A stretch of 64,000 bases of DNA from Esteya vermicola (Eukaryota > Ascomycota > Sordariomycetes > Ophiostomatales > Ophiostomataceae): positions 4,973,001 through 5,037,000 of the forward strand of contig PCDM01000001.1 in the NCBI GenBank assembly GCA_002778215.1, given 5' to 3'. The notes beneath the pieces are model-generated. The model ran no database searches. It was given only the letters and a program-made list of their open reading frames with translations, and had not been told where the DNA came from. Within the stretch, counting starts at the first letter, position 1; each line of letters opens with the position of its first letter. A program made the position numbers and the translations under genes. Of this stretch, positions 46,115 to 56,117 are shown one piece after another.

Positions 46115-47651
46115 ATGTCCCTCGAACTCCACATCTGGGGCCCGGCGTTCGGTCTGCCATCCATCGACCCGGATTGTCTCGGTGCCGTCACCTACTTTTC
46201 TCTCGCCGTGCCCCGCCATGCCTGGACTGTCGTGGCCACGAGTCCTTCTGCCATTTCAAGTGTGTTTTTTTCTTTTGTTTTCCTGTCACACTCAAAGAGT
46301 GTATGCTGACTCTTTCTCTCTCTCTCTCTCTCTCTCGCTCACAGAACGTCTGCCGGCCCTTCGTGATGGCCAGTCCGGTCGCTGGCTGGCCTCTGGATTT
46401 GAGGATATCGTGACGTGCATGCGCCAGCGATTATGTCATCTCCAACCAGCCGACTCTCAGCCTCGCTCCTCTGGCAACGCCGGCCTCGATCTCGATGCCG
46501 ACCTCACACCCCTCCAGACCGCCGACTCGACGGCCTTGTGCGCCTTCTTGCACGCCGAGGCCGCTCCCCTGCTCGCCCTCTCGCTCTACGTCTCGTCGGC
46601 GAACTGGTCCGCTACCACTCGCCCCGCCTACAGCCACCTGCTGCCCTTTCCGCTGACGTGGATCGAGCCGCCCGCCATACGCGCGGCGCAGTCGGCACGC
46701 GCTGCCCATCCCGGGCTCTCGAGTCTCGACACTGACCGCGAGGAGGACGAGCAGGGGAGCTCTGGCTCTGGTGCGGGCTCGGGCATCACCTACACTTCCC
46801 TGACAGCAGCGGCCAGACAGGTCTTTCCAGACCGGCTGCGGGCGACCTCGGATGGCGCCAGCACGTCTGAACAGGGTGCCCAGAAGAAAAAGACGTCCCT
46901 CATCAGGACTGGTGCCACCGTGTCGGCCGCCCTGACGCCCGAAGCGCGCGCCCAGATCCGCCTGGATGGGGCTGCTCGCGCCTGTCTGTCCGTCCTCGCC
47001 AAGCGCAAGGGCGACAAGCGTCTCTTTCTGCGGCCCGATCGAGACCCTGCACACGACTCTCTGCCGCCCTCTTTCGCTTCCACACCCTCCTCGCTCGACT
47101 GCCTCGCCTTTGGCTACCTCGCACTCATGCTCGTGCCCGACGTGCCGCGGCCGTTTCTGCGTGATGCGCTGCGCCGGCACTACCCCGACCTCGCCGTCTT
47201 TGTCGCCGATATGCGGCAGGCGGCGTTTGGCGAGGGAGGGGGCTCGACAGACAAGAGACTCGCTACACCCCCGTCAGCGGCCTCGCCCTCCAGTCTGCGC
47301 GGCACCAACCCGCTGTGGCTGCGGACCGTCCACGGCCTCGTCCACAGCATCCCCGGTCTCAGCGGCGAGTGGATCGTCTGGCTCTACAGCGCGATCCGCA
47401 CAGGCGACGACGGAGATCCTGCAGCAGCAGCAGTGACCAAGAGCCCCTGGCAGCGAGACGTCGCCGTGGCACGCCGACAACGACTCGTGGCTCTCTGTGC
47501 CAGCCTCACAGGTACGGTTCTGACGGTCGGCTTCGTCCTCGGTTTCCGGAGTCTTCCGCCATTTGGTGCACCTGTCATCGTGTACCAGCGTCTTCCACAG
47601 GCCTCCGTGCTTGGACTCGGTGCGGCGGGCGCTTTCCTGTCGTCTCTATGA
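46115..47651 (+). CDS. SAM37: Sam37/metaxin subunit of the mitochondrial outer-membrane sorting and assembly machinery
   Basis: Two exons, 46115-46259 and 46345-47651, give 483 residues. The start MSLELHIWGPAFGLPSIDPD is a typical metaxin/Sam37 N-terminus. It is followed by LPALRDGQSGRW and ASGFEDIVTCMRQR, the thioredoxin/GST-like fold region where a chain of residues selects the open frame. The C-terminal part has DCLAFGYLALMLVPDVP, matching the metaxin GST-C segment, and then a hydrophobic stretch SLTGTVLTVGFVLGF that probably anchors it. Sam37 helps the SAM complex release and fold beta-barrel proteins in the outer membrane. The intron is GT-AG with a CTGAC branch point and a (TC)n tract before the acceptor. 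The gene converges on PIG-U. Confidence 0.88.
46315..46336 (+). repeat. TC microsatellite acting as the polypyrimidine tract of the SAM37 intron
   Basis: Eleven TC units between the GCTGAC branch-point-like sequence and the cgctcacag acceptor. Confidence 0.88.
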
Positions 47652-47881
47652 AGCAGGAACTATTGTTGTATGATGAGCGTCGTCTTTTTTTTTCTGGAGT
47701 TTTTAAGAGTTTTTGAAGGAACAGGGCAAAATCTCATCTGGCATTATATTTTTGTCTAATTTTCCTGGGCTATGAGTATAAAAAGCAAAAAAATGACACT
47801 ATATGATACATTCGTTTCCATGATACGCCTTTTTTGGTCCTCTCTCCTACGTACTCCCCCATGACGACAGCACCCGCATGC
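47652..47881. other. convergent intergenic region SAM37 / PIG-U
   Basis: A 230-bp T-rich gap between the two stop codons, presumably the shared 3' ends. It holds no gene. Confidence 0.6.
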
Positions 47882-49293
47882 TTATATTTGCCGGATCTCT
47901 TTGCCGACCATCTCGGGACGCTCCACCTCCCACTCGTCGCGCAAGACGGCAAAGGTCAGGTCGGACACGAGCAGGCTCTGGCCAAGGCTCCAGACGAGCG
48001 TAATGGCGTAGAAAAAGTTGGCGTTGCCGCTGCCGGCGTAGATCCACAAGTGGTAAAAGGCCGGGCCGAGGAAGGTGGCGTACATAATGGTCGAGGCAAT
48101 GACAAAGGTGTAGCGCATGAGGGAGAAGACGTGGCGGTAGAGGGGCACGAGGGCTAGAAAGAGGGAGGTGTCGCCGATGCTGGGGTACGGCTTGAAGATG
48201 GCAAAGATGCCGGTGAGCAGGGTGAGGACGACGAGTGGCTGGTTGCGTATGCGCACGGTGAGGCCGCCGACGTAGCTCGAGAGGTGCAGCCAAAAGACGG
48301 CGACGAAAAAGGAGCGGAAGGGGTCGAACATTTCGATAAAAAAGTACCACCAGAGACCGACGTTTGGCGTCAGGTCGGACAGGGTCAGCTGGACGCCGTA
48401 GGTGGAGCTGAGAAACTCCCAGGAGCCGGTCAAGAGGTAGGACATGCCCAGCAGGCCGGCGAGACAGGCGGCGACGATGAGCACGTGGACGGCTGTAAAC
48501 TGCCACACGGAAGAAGACGAAGAAGAAGAACGTCGACGGTCATGGGCGAGTAGGAGGAGCGGCGGCAGGAGGAGGAGCGGGTACATGGAGAGGTAGGCGG
48601 CAAACGAGAGGGCGATCATGGCACTGAGAGGGGTGCCGGCAATAGCCTTGCTGATGGCGAAGAGGATGGCGCAGGAGGTGAAGACGCCCGTGGACCGGCC
48701 GATGCAGGTGGCAATGGTAAAGGGGTTGAAGAGGAAGCTAAAAAGTCAGCGCAAGAACGAGAACGAGAACGAGAACAAGAACAAATAGCAAAAAAGATGG
48801 GCAGACTAAACATACACGGCAGCAATGACAAAGCCGGACCACCGCTTGTCTCGACGGGGTGACTGGTAGCGGGCCGAGGCGCCGGCGACGGCAGACTCGG
48901 CAATCTGGTAGAGGGCATGGGCGCTGCAGAGGTCGACGGCAATGTAGAGGAGGCTGGTGAAGATGGGGAGGGACTTGGCGCTCGGGAGCAGCGAGAAGAG
49001 GGGCAGCAGCAGCGGTGCCTGGTGATAGACGCCGCCGTCATAAGGAGACACGTTGTGGTTGTAGAGAAAGAGGCCCTCTTGTACTGGAAAGGTCAGCAGG
49101 ATACGGTGGGCAGACGACAGAGACGAGGAGACGCACATCGCTTGAAGTTGGTCACGGGAGTGGAGATCTCGACCCGGCCCGTCAAGAGGTCGGGCAGCCG
49201 TGGAAAACAGGCTGAAAGGAAGAGCCGAACTGCAGCTGCCGCCAGATAGAGGCTGGCCGTGCTCCCCGCACGCATTGCCGATCCGCCCTTCAT
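47882..49293 (-). CDS. GAB1: GPI transamidase subunit PIG-U (Gab1/Cdc91)
   Basis: Three exons, 49137-49293, 48816-49083 and 47882-48737, give 426 residues. All introns are GT-AG (53 and 78 nt) and in phase. Family-specific stretches are LQEGLFLYNHNVSPYDGGVY, HQAPLLLPLFSLL and GLWWYFFIEMFDPFRSFFVA, the last being the strongly conserved PIG-U segment. About eight or more membrane helices are visible. PIG-U is a membrane subunit of the ER complex that cleaves the C-terminal signal of precursor proteins and transfers them to GPI anchors. Its length is close to the usual 400-435. It is transcribed away from the pescadillo gene, with 572 bp between the start codons. Confidence 0.93.
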
Positions 49294-49865
49294 TGCCTGG
49301 TTGCGTGCAGGTGCATCAGGCGGAGCCAGAGAGACAGGAGGAGACAGAGGGCGGGCAGATGGAGGCGAGGGAGTTGTCGGTGAGAGGTGGCAGACGAGGT
49401 CGAGGAGAAGACGGCGAAAAGTAAGACGAGAGGTCAGTTTTGGCGTTTTGGCGACGCGACAGGCGCTGGTTGGCCAGTTCTCCCAGCATCCCCGCTAAAG
49501 AAGTCAGTGCCGGGTTGCTGACAGAGGAACTTGCCGCACTGAAACAGGTTGTGGCGGCAGGTGTGGCTGGGATGGCGGTGAGGATAGTAGCTATCGTTTG
49601 TGGGCCAGACAAAAGTTTCCGGCAGAAAAAAAAAAAAAGTTGATACGGCATCCCATCGAAGAGAGAAAAAAAGACTGAAAAAAGATTGAAAAGCAAAGAG
49701 GAAGGACAACACCCAACCTTGGTCCACTCTCACCCTCGTTCTCTGCCTTTTCGTTTCCCCTTTCTATTATTTCATACTTTTCAAAGGCAAGAGGAAAAGA
49801 CGAGAAGGAAAAAAGAAAGCGACAGAAACGACAGAAACGACAAAAAAAAGACAAAAAAAAACAGA
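49294..49865. promoter_or_regulatory. divergent promoter region PIG-U / NOP7
   Basis: A 572-bp region between opposite start codons. The right half is a purine-rich leader (AAAAGAC-like units 49790-49862) leading into the NOP7 ATG. No specific site is assigned. Confidence 0.5.
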
Positions 49866-52031
49866 ATGGCCCGCCAGAAGAAGAAAGGAGAGGCCGGTGC
49901 GGCCAAGAACTACGTGACGCGGAACCAGGCTATCAAGAAGCTGCAGCTGTCGCTGCCCGACTTCCGCAAGCTCTGCATCTGGAAGGGCATCTACCCGCGC
50001 GAGCCCCGCAGCCGGCGCAAGGCCAACAAGTCGTCCACGGCGTCCACGACGTTCTACTACGCCAAGGACATCCAGTACCTGCTGCACGAGCCGCTCGTGG
50101 CCAAGTTCCGCGAGCAAAAGGTGCTCGAGAAGAAGATCGCGCGCGCCCTCGGCCGCGGCGATGTGACGGATGCGCAGCGCTTCGAGCGCAACGCCGCCCG
50201 CCCCGAGCGCACCGGACAGCCACGGTACACTTTGGATCACGTGATCCGAGAGCGCTATCCGACCTTTATCGACGCCCTGCGCGACCTCGACGACTGCCTG
50301 TCGATGCTCTTTCTGTTTGCGAGCCTCCCCTCGACGCTGGCGGTGCCGCCCAAGATGATTGCCCGCTGCGAGCGCCTCTGCCTTGAGTTCCAGCACTACC
50401 TCATCCTCTCGCACAGCCTGCGCAAGTCGTTTCTCTCCATCAAGGGCATCTACTACCAGGCCACCGTCCAGGGCGAGGACATTCTCTGGCTCGTGCCCTA
50501 CAAGTTCAACCAGCGCGTCGTCGGCGACATTGACTTTCGCATCATGGGCTCTTTTGTCGAGTTCTACATGACCCTGCTCGGCTTTGTCAACTTCCGCCTC
50601 TACACCGCCCTCGGCCTCAAGTACCCGCCGCGGTTCGACCAGGCCAAGGATGACGACGCCGCCGAGCTGGCGGCCTTTACGCTTGAAGGAAGCGGCGCCC
50701 TTGGCGTCCTGGGCGAGGAGAAGCTGGAGGAGGCGAAGAAGAAGCAGCTGCAAGAGAACGGCACGGCCACGGACCCCAAGGTGCAGGCCGAAGTCAACAA
50801 GCTGGTGCGGGAGCTCAAGGACGAGGAGGCTGGGCGTGAGGCCACCCACGGGACCGAGACTGTGGACACGGCAGAGACGGAAGAGACCAAGGCACCCGAG
50901 CAGGATGCCATGGACAAGTTTGAGCCGGCACTGCCGGGCGGCCACGACCTGCCGCAGCCGGCCTACAGCACGAGCAGCCCCGGCCAGCTGTTTTCCAAGT
51001 GCACCATTTACCTGTCGCGGGAGACGCCGCGGCAGTCGCTCGAGTTCCTGCTGCGGTCCTTTGGCTGCAAGCGCATCGGCTGGGACGCCGTTCTGGGCGC
51101 GGGCTCCTTTACGACCAACGAGCACGACCCGTCCATCACGCACCAGATTGTGGACCGGCCGCCGGTGCAGGTGGCGGCGGAAGAGGAGCCGGACGAGACC
51201 AGCGGCAAGCAGGGCACGGTAGAGGACAACCAGGCGACGCAGAAGCTGGCGGCCAACCGTCGCGTGGCCGGCCGCATCTACGTGCAGCCGCAGTGGGTGT
51301 GGGACAGCATCAATGCGGAAGAGCTGCAGCGGGCCGACCTGTACGCGCCGGGCGCACAGCTGCCGCCGCACCTGAGTCCGTTTGTCAAGAGCGCTCCGGG
51401 CCAGTACGACCCGTCTCTGCCGCTGGAGCTGCAGCAGACCGAGGCCGAGGCCCTGGCGTCGGATGTGGAGGACGAGGAGGAAGATGAGGAGGACGAGGAG
51501 GAGGAAAAGTCGGCCGACAAAGATGGCAAGTCTGTCAAGAAGATTGGCAAGCGGGTGGAGAGCGAGGACGAGGACATGTCCGACGGCGGCATGGACGTGG
51601 CGGGTTCCGAGGACGAGGACGACGACGACGACGACGAAGACGAGGGGAGTGCCAAGGCCAAGGCCAAGGCCAAAGCCAAGGCGGCGGAGCCCGAGGACGA
51701 CGTGGACGTGGACGAGGACGAGGCGGCGACGGCGCTGCAGCGGCAGCTGGAGCTGGAGGCGGAGCTGGCGGGCAAGCCGGTGCGCGGTGTCAGCAGTGCC
51801 AGCGGCGGCGCCAAGGCCAAGGCCAAGGCCGAGGCCCGCAAGGCGCTGGCCAAGGAGGCGCGCCAGAAGGAGGAGGAGCTGGAGCGGGCCAAGGGCATGC
51901 TGTCCAAGAAGAAGCGGAGGCTGTACGAGCAGATGATGTACACGAACAACAAGCGGAGTGCCGAGGACGAGAAGCTGCGGTCGAAGCGGCGCAAGATTGA
52001 AAAGGCGGCCAAGTTGGCAGGAAAGGCTTAA
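49866..52031 (+). CDS. NOP7: pescadillo homolog, 60S ribosome biogenesis factor
   Basis: A single exon of 721 residues beginning MARQKKKGEAGAAKNYVTRN. In the N-terminal pescadillo domain I see AIKKLQLSLPDFRKLCIWKG, FASLPSTLAV, SIKGIYYQATVQGEDILWLVP and FRIMGSFVEFYMTLLGFVNF, a nearly invariant set. A BRCT domain follows (about 372-505, from QLFSKCTIYLS through IYVQPQWVWDSI). The C-terminus is acidic, then Lys/Ala-rich (KAKAKAKAKA), then a basic helix. Nop7, with Erb1 and Ytm1, processes 27S pre-rRNA and assembles 60S subunits in the nucleolus. It is somewhat longer than many orthologs because of the low-complexity tail. The starting ATG sits after an A-rich leader. Confidence 0.96.
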   Translation: MARQKKKGEAGAAKNYVTRNQAIKKLQLSLPDFRKLCIWKGIYPREPRSRRKANKSSTASTTFYYAKDIQYLLHEPLVAKFREQKVLEKKIARALGRGDVTDAQRFERNAARPERTGQPRYTLDHVIRERYPTFIDALRDLDDCLSMLFLFASLPSTLAVPPKMIARCERLCLEFQHYLILSHSLRKSFLSIKGIYYQATVQGEDILWLVPYKFNQRVVGDIDFRIMGSFVEFYMTLLGFVNFRLYTALGLKYPPRFDQAKDDDAAELAAFTLEGSGALGVLGEEKLEEAKKKQLQENGTATDPKVQAEVNKLVRELKDEEAGREATHGTETVDTAETEETKAPEQDAMDKFEPALPGGHDLPQPAYSTSSPGQLFSKCTIYLSRETPRQSLEFLLRSFGCKRIGWDAVLGAGSFTTNEHDPSITHQIVDRPPVQVAAEEEPDETSGKQGTVEDNQATQKLAANRRVAGRIYVQPQWVWDSINAEELQRADLYAPGAQLPPHLSPFVKSAPGQYDPSLPLELQQTEAEALASDVEDEEEDEEDEEEEKSADKDGKSVKKIGKRVESEDEDMSDGGMDVAGSEDEDDDDDDEDEGSAKAKAKAKAKAAEPEDDVDVDEDEAATALQRQLELEAELAGKPVRGVSSASGGAKAKAKAEARKALAKEARQKEEELERAKGMLSKKKRRLYEQMMYTNNKRSAEDEKLRSKRRKIEKAAKLAGKA

Positions 52032-52524
52032 TTTGCATATTTTGTAATTTTTGATCAATATATTTTTGTGATTTTGATAGAGTCATGGGCCCGTAGGAAA
52101 TCAAAGTAGGCAAGAAGCGGACGAAGGAGAGCAGGTGAAATTTATAGTTCTTTTATGATGTATAATGCCCCACTAAAATTCTTACCGCAAAAAAAAAAAG
52201 AAAAAAAAATACAGGTTAAGTTGAGAATCTGCTGTTGTGGCTACCTCTTTTAGCTGACATGTGGCGCAGCTTTCGGCCTCTTCTGCAGTGAGGGGTTGTC
52301 TTTTTCAAGTACTCTATACTTACGACCACCACTATTGCACTAGGATTAAAACAGTTGAGATGCCTGAAAACCGAAAACTGAGAACTGCAGAGCACGTAGA
52401 TCAGAAAAAGTCATAAAGATGCTATTCTAGTTTACTTTCATTATCGTATGCGTCGAGAAATTTCTATGTTCCTAGCAAACACTTCGGCTAAAAATTACCG
52501 CATATAGCAATCTAATCCCGATAC
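52032..52524. other. A+T-rich intergenic segment, left edge of the 52-56 kb island
   Basis: Nothing gene-like is seen. The segment has A-runs (about 52190-52210) and low G+C compared with the NOP7 coding sequence. Confidence 0.55.
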
Positions 52525-53139
52525 CTAAGCAGAGCATAGTAGAGAATGTGCTGCCGCGCCCGGAAAAGCCGCCGCAAAATCAGATGGTTTTTTGTAGATA
52601 TAAGTTAGTTCTTGTTGATAGAAAGAGGGCCAGTAAGCAAAAGACGAAAAAAAAAATACATTAATATCGTAAATGAGAACCGTCAATTCTATAGCAACAA
52701 GGTAAACAGGGTCGGGCGCTAAACGACGATAGAGACAAATGAGACCCCTTCCGCACCCCGACAAGATGCCTTCAGCGCCACTACTGTCAAAGCAGAGTCG
52801 TGCTTTCTGGAATGCCCGATCACTGCCAAGTCTGTTAACTTCATCCTCCCCCGGCTTCCACACAGCACAACGGCCGATCTGCAGCATCGCATCGGGGTCT
52901 ATGGCGCCAGAAAACGGTATTTTCGACCCCTGAAAGGTTTGATAGACAGAGCGAGTAACAGCCACCATGTGCCCAGTCAGGTTTGTCTTGCCAATCCTAT
53001 GTATATAAGGTGAACAGCATAACAGTGCCCAGAGTGAGTCCTTGGGCTCAATGGCATCGGGGACGAGGCAGAGGACCCATTCCTCATTGTCAGAGGGGAT
53101 GGAGGCAGAAAACTGCTGCAGTTTAAGTTGCTCGTACAA
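52525..53139 (-). pseudogene. unrecognised gene fragment without a good start codon
   Basis: An open frame of about 204 codons. It runs back past 53139 (a TTG) for a few residues to a stop without meeting an ATG. The middle is protein-like: DNEEWVLCLVPDAIEPKDSL, then GSKIPFSGAIDPDAMLQIGR and ARLCFDSSGAEGILSGCGRG. The last 60 residues become hydrophobic and aromatic and look like read-through of noncoding sequence. It lies next to a kinase-like gene broken by a stop. The fragment could be the 3' part of a decayed gene or an exon with an unresolved intron near 52990-53010. Function unknown. Confidence 0.4.
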
Positions 53140-53573
53140 GATGATAAGTTCTCGTGTGGTTATAGGGCTCGCAGCTATTCTATTTTAAACTATCTAAGGG
53201 ATGGGTGGAGGGACTCATTCATGCCTCCTGGTGTCGTGTGTGTTTCTCTTGGATCGATGAATCGACGTTTTTAATTTTTGAGCCGTGACCCTCCTTCCCT
53301 GCAGTCTCGGGGCAATTGGTTCGGAGCTCTCTTAGAGAGAGTAAAGCCGTTCGCGTCCAGGGGCAAAGAGGACGAGGAGGAGGAAGTTAAAATTGAAGGC
53401 TCCACATAAGGACTGAGATGGCGCCCAGACAGAGGAAAAGATGAACGGTTCTCCGAGGGTTTTCTGGGTTAGGTTCAATTTCAATTATTGAGTATCTTCA
53501 CTTCCTTGTGAAATCATCCAGAAAAATGGACTCCAATACTTTATGGCACGTCCGCCACTGGGCTGGGTTCATA

Positions 53574-54383
53574 CTATTCAACAGTGGCTGGCCCAACACC
53601 TCCTCGGAACGATGGATCACGCAGTGATTCCTCCAGCCGTCGATACTCGTCTGAAAGTTTGCTATGGCTGGCGCACCTCTCGCTCGTCTCGAAATCGATA
53701 AGGACCGTCCTGGTATCAGTTACGAGGAAATTGTACTTGTTGATGTCCCCGTGCTTGATGCCTATATCATGCAGCTGTCTTAAGGCGTTCTGGCAAGTAT
53801 CGAGGTCCTCCGGCCCGGCAGCCCTGGCGTTGTCGATATACTCCATGATAAACCCAATGACCCGGTCCTCCTCAACTAGGTGACCAAGAAAGCGAGGGCC
53901 AATGCCGCGTCCATGGATCCACTCGAAAGCTCGCGTCTCGGCCTCAAAATAGGGTATCTGCCAAGGAAACTCGGCAAACTTGACCAGAACCGGCTGATCA
54001 AAAGAAGGATGTGAGACTTTGTGGAGATTCTGACGTAGTCAATTATCGATCTCGCGGAACTTTAGGTGGTCGATGCGTGTTGGATGCCAGATCCTGCGAA
54101 TACCTGGCAGGTCGGCTCTTTGTATAAGGGAGAAGATTAAACCCTTTCCGTTGGCATGCTTCGTAATATGGCCATTGTTCCAGTCTCCGGGTGGGAAGGG
54201 AGGTAGTGCCGGTATCAAGGCTGGGCCGAACGTCCGGTCGTCTTTGGGAAGGGCTCCGGGCTTTACCGTGACGTACTTGACGTGCTTGTTGTCGACGAGA
54301 AAACGATATTCGGCCTCCTCCTTGTCGTCGGAGTCAACAAGAGCTGCCAGGAGCCGAACATTGCTGTTACTTTTGAACGCCAT
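53574..54383 (-). pseudogene. protein-kinase-like (aminoglycoside-phosphotransferase-type) gene with an in-frame stop
   Basis: The frame begins MAFKSNSNVRLLAALVDS at 54383 and runs to a TGA at 54039-54041, then continues in the same frame to the end at 53574. There is no GT donor at the break that would splice it out. The downstream part carries kinase-like catalytic motifs: GFIMEYID, LHDIGIKHGDINKYNFLV (HGD...N) and VLIDFET (metal-binding Asp). Such fold-related fungal proteins are usually annotated as phosphotransferase or kinase-like of unknown substrate. The stop reads AAT TGA CTA. A C-to-T change at a CpG (CGA to TGA, Arg to stop) would explain it. Either the copy is a pseudogene or it is made as two pieces. 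Surrounding G+C and codon use are lower than in the flanking core genes. Confidence 0.7.
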
Positions 54384-54934
54384 TACTAATGGGCGACCGA
54401 GTCTCTCCGTAAAAGCTGACGGGCTGATGAAAGAGCTTGCTGGTGATACATTGATAAAAGATGTTGCAGGGTGATTGGAGCAACCCTCACTTAACTGGCA
54501 ATTAAATGCGAGCCGTGTTGGTTTGGTGCCCCTTAAAGAAACGCCTGTGATAGAATTCCGGCGCTAAAGCTGCGAGCACTCATTGGTGCCCTTGGGTCGT
54601 TGGTTGGCCAGGTCCACTAGGGGCGTGGCCCTGTCGAGGTGCGCCGTAATTTTCCTAATAACACATGCCTTGGCGTTCCTGTATGTAGACACCTACTAAA
54701 TTGCACTGTATCCAGGGACACTGGTCGGTACGCACGAACCCATCCTCCAGAATTCAATTTCAGGCCATCCGGTGGCCGACAGACCCTCCCGTTACCGCGG
54801 CCGCCCGTGGTCGTCAATACGACCGAGTCTCGATAAGGATGGCATGCGGGCGGCGGCATATCAGATAGTTTGTCCAGACTTAAACAGATTCATTATTCAC
54901 CTTAAGAGGAGGTGGCCATTGGCATGACTCGTGG

Positions 54935-55837
54935 CTATGCTCTTGCCAGTTCTATGGCGTGGTGCTCTCGCAGGTGGCGGAGAATGTCGTTGCCCACGTA
55001 TTGAAGTCTGAAATGCGCCGAAGATGTCGTCTCGTCTCGGCAAAGCATGCAATACAAGCCCCAGTCCCTGTTTTGACCGGACAGATGTATATGGGGAGCT
55101 GCAATAACTGCCATGAAACGACGTGGCTCTGTAGTTTTGCGCTCGTGAGGCTCCCTTAGGGCGTCTGCAGCTATCTGGGAGATGTGATTAAGTAAGAGAG
55201 AACGGTCGAGCAGTCGTAGTCTGGATCTCGAAAGCTGTGCAGTCGCCGTATATCTTCCAGAGAGGCTAAGAGCGTTCGGTACACGCATGAGTGTCTTTTT
55301 GGGAATTTTAGACCGGCGGGTTGCAGTAGTCAGTGTGACAGGAAGATACGCCTCTTTTCTTGAAAAACATAAATAGCAAACCCGTTTGCAAGTAATAAGA
55401 TACAGGTAACCGCCGAATCTGTCGCAAGAGTTACACTGAGCTGTAGTTAATGTTTTACAGAGTGTATTGTAGTCGAAGTGGCTGGCATCGATGCTGATAA
55501 TAGCACGCAAGACCTGCGGGCAGTGTATCCAAATGTGCCGGTATAGCGGTAATGAGTCCACTAAAGACATGGCGCGACGATTAACGCGCCGGAGCGTGGT
55601 CAGGCTCGGTACATCGAGCAGGGCAAGGACTTGGTTGATGAGTTCGCACGGCAGGGTGTCGAGTTGACCGGCAGAGTATTGGGGATGACCGTCCGTGTGT
55701 CTGCCGTTGTCAAGAGGGCAGTGCGTCTCCAGTTCAACGTCGTCTAAGGTGTGGTCGACAATCCTCAGCTTCCGGCGAAAGTAGCGGTCGACGATATCTT
55801 GGGCAAGATGCGATGCTCCAAGCGCCTCGTTGGACAT
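54935..55837 (-). CDS. F-box protein of the fungal expanded type
   Basis: A single exon of 300 residues starting MSNEALGASHLAQDIV at 55837. An F-box lies at about 60-100 (LDTLPCELINQVLALLDVPS, with LTTLRRVNRRA). A Cys-rich segment follows (CNSCDRFGGYLYL...CKRVCYLCF), typical of a large family of fungal F-box proteins, with another Cys/His-containing segment near the C-terminus. F-box proteins recruit substrates to SCF ubiquitin ligases; the target is unknown. Codon use includes many A/T-ending codons, unlike NOP7 and Mic60 nearby, which fits a recently acquired or fast-evolving accessory gene. It may be fully functional, because no stop interrupts it. Confidence 0.75.
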   Translation of the reverse strand: MSNEALGASHLAQDIVDRYFRRKLRIVDHTLDDVELETHCPLDNGRHTDGHPQYSAGQLDTLPCELINQVLALLDVPSLTTLRRVNRRAMSLVDSLPLYRHIWIHCPQVLRAIISIDASHFDYNTLCKTLTTAQCNSCDRFGGYLYLITCKRVCYLCFSRKEAYLPVTLTTATRRSKIPKKTLMRVPNALSLSGRYTATAQLSRSRLRLLDRSLLLNHISQIAADALREPHERKTTEPRRFMAVIAAPHIHLSGQNRDWGLYCMLCRDETTSSAHFRLQYVGNDILRHLREHHAIELARA

Positions 55838-56117
55838 GGACGTGTGGAAGTAGGCCCAAATGAAGGCTCTATGGGTGAGGTGACGTGAAAGAGAAAAAGT
55901 TTGTAAGATACAAGAAAGAGATCTCGGAAAAGAAGACCTGTATTTATATGCGTCGTCAGAGCGGACGCGGGCACGGAGCCAATCAGGCGGCGACTGCGCC
56001 CCACATTTCTTGATTCAGGAGGGGGCGCCACTTTCTGACGCCACAACAGCAGATTCTCGATTACAGAAAAAAAGAGAAAAGAGAGAAAGACCTACCAAAC
56101 AACTCCAAAGGGACAAG
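55838..56117. other. short gap between the F-box gene and the Rrn9-domain gene
   Basis: About 280 bp between divergent start codons, with an A/G-rich leader near 56055-56110. It must contain both promoters. No other feature is seen. Confidence 0.5.

Noticed and set aside
49767..52058. 763-codon minus-strand frame opposite NOP7
   Set aside because: It is an antisense shadow of a clearly coding pescadillo gene with strong codon bias. Its Leu/Val-rich content mirrors that bias.
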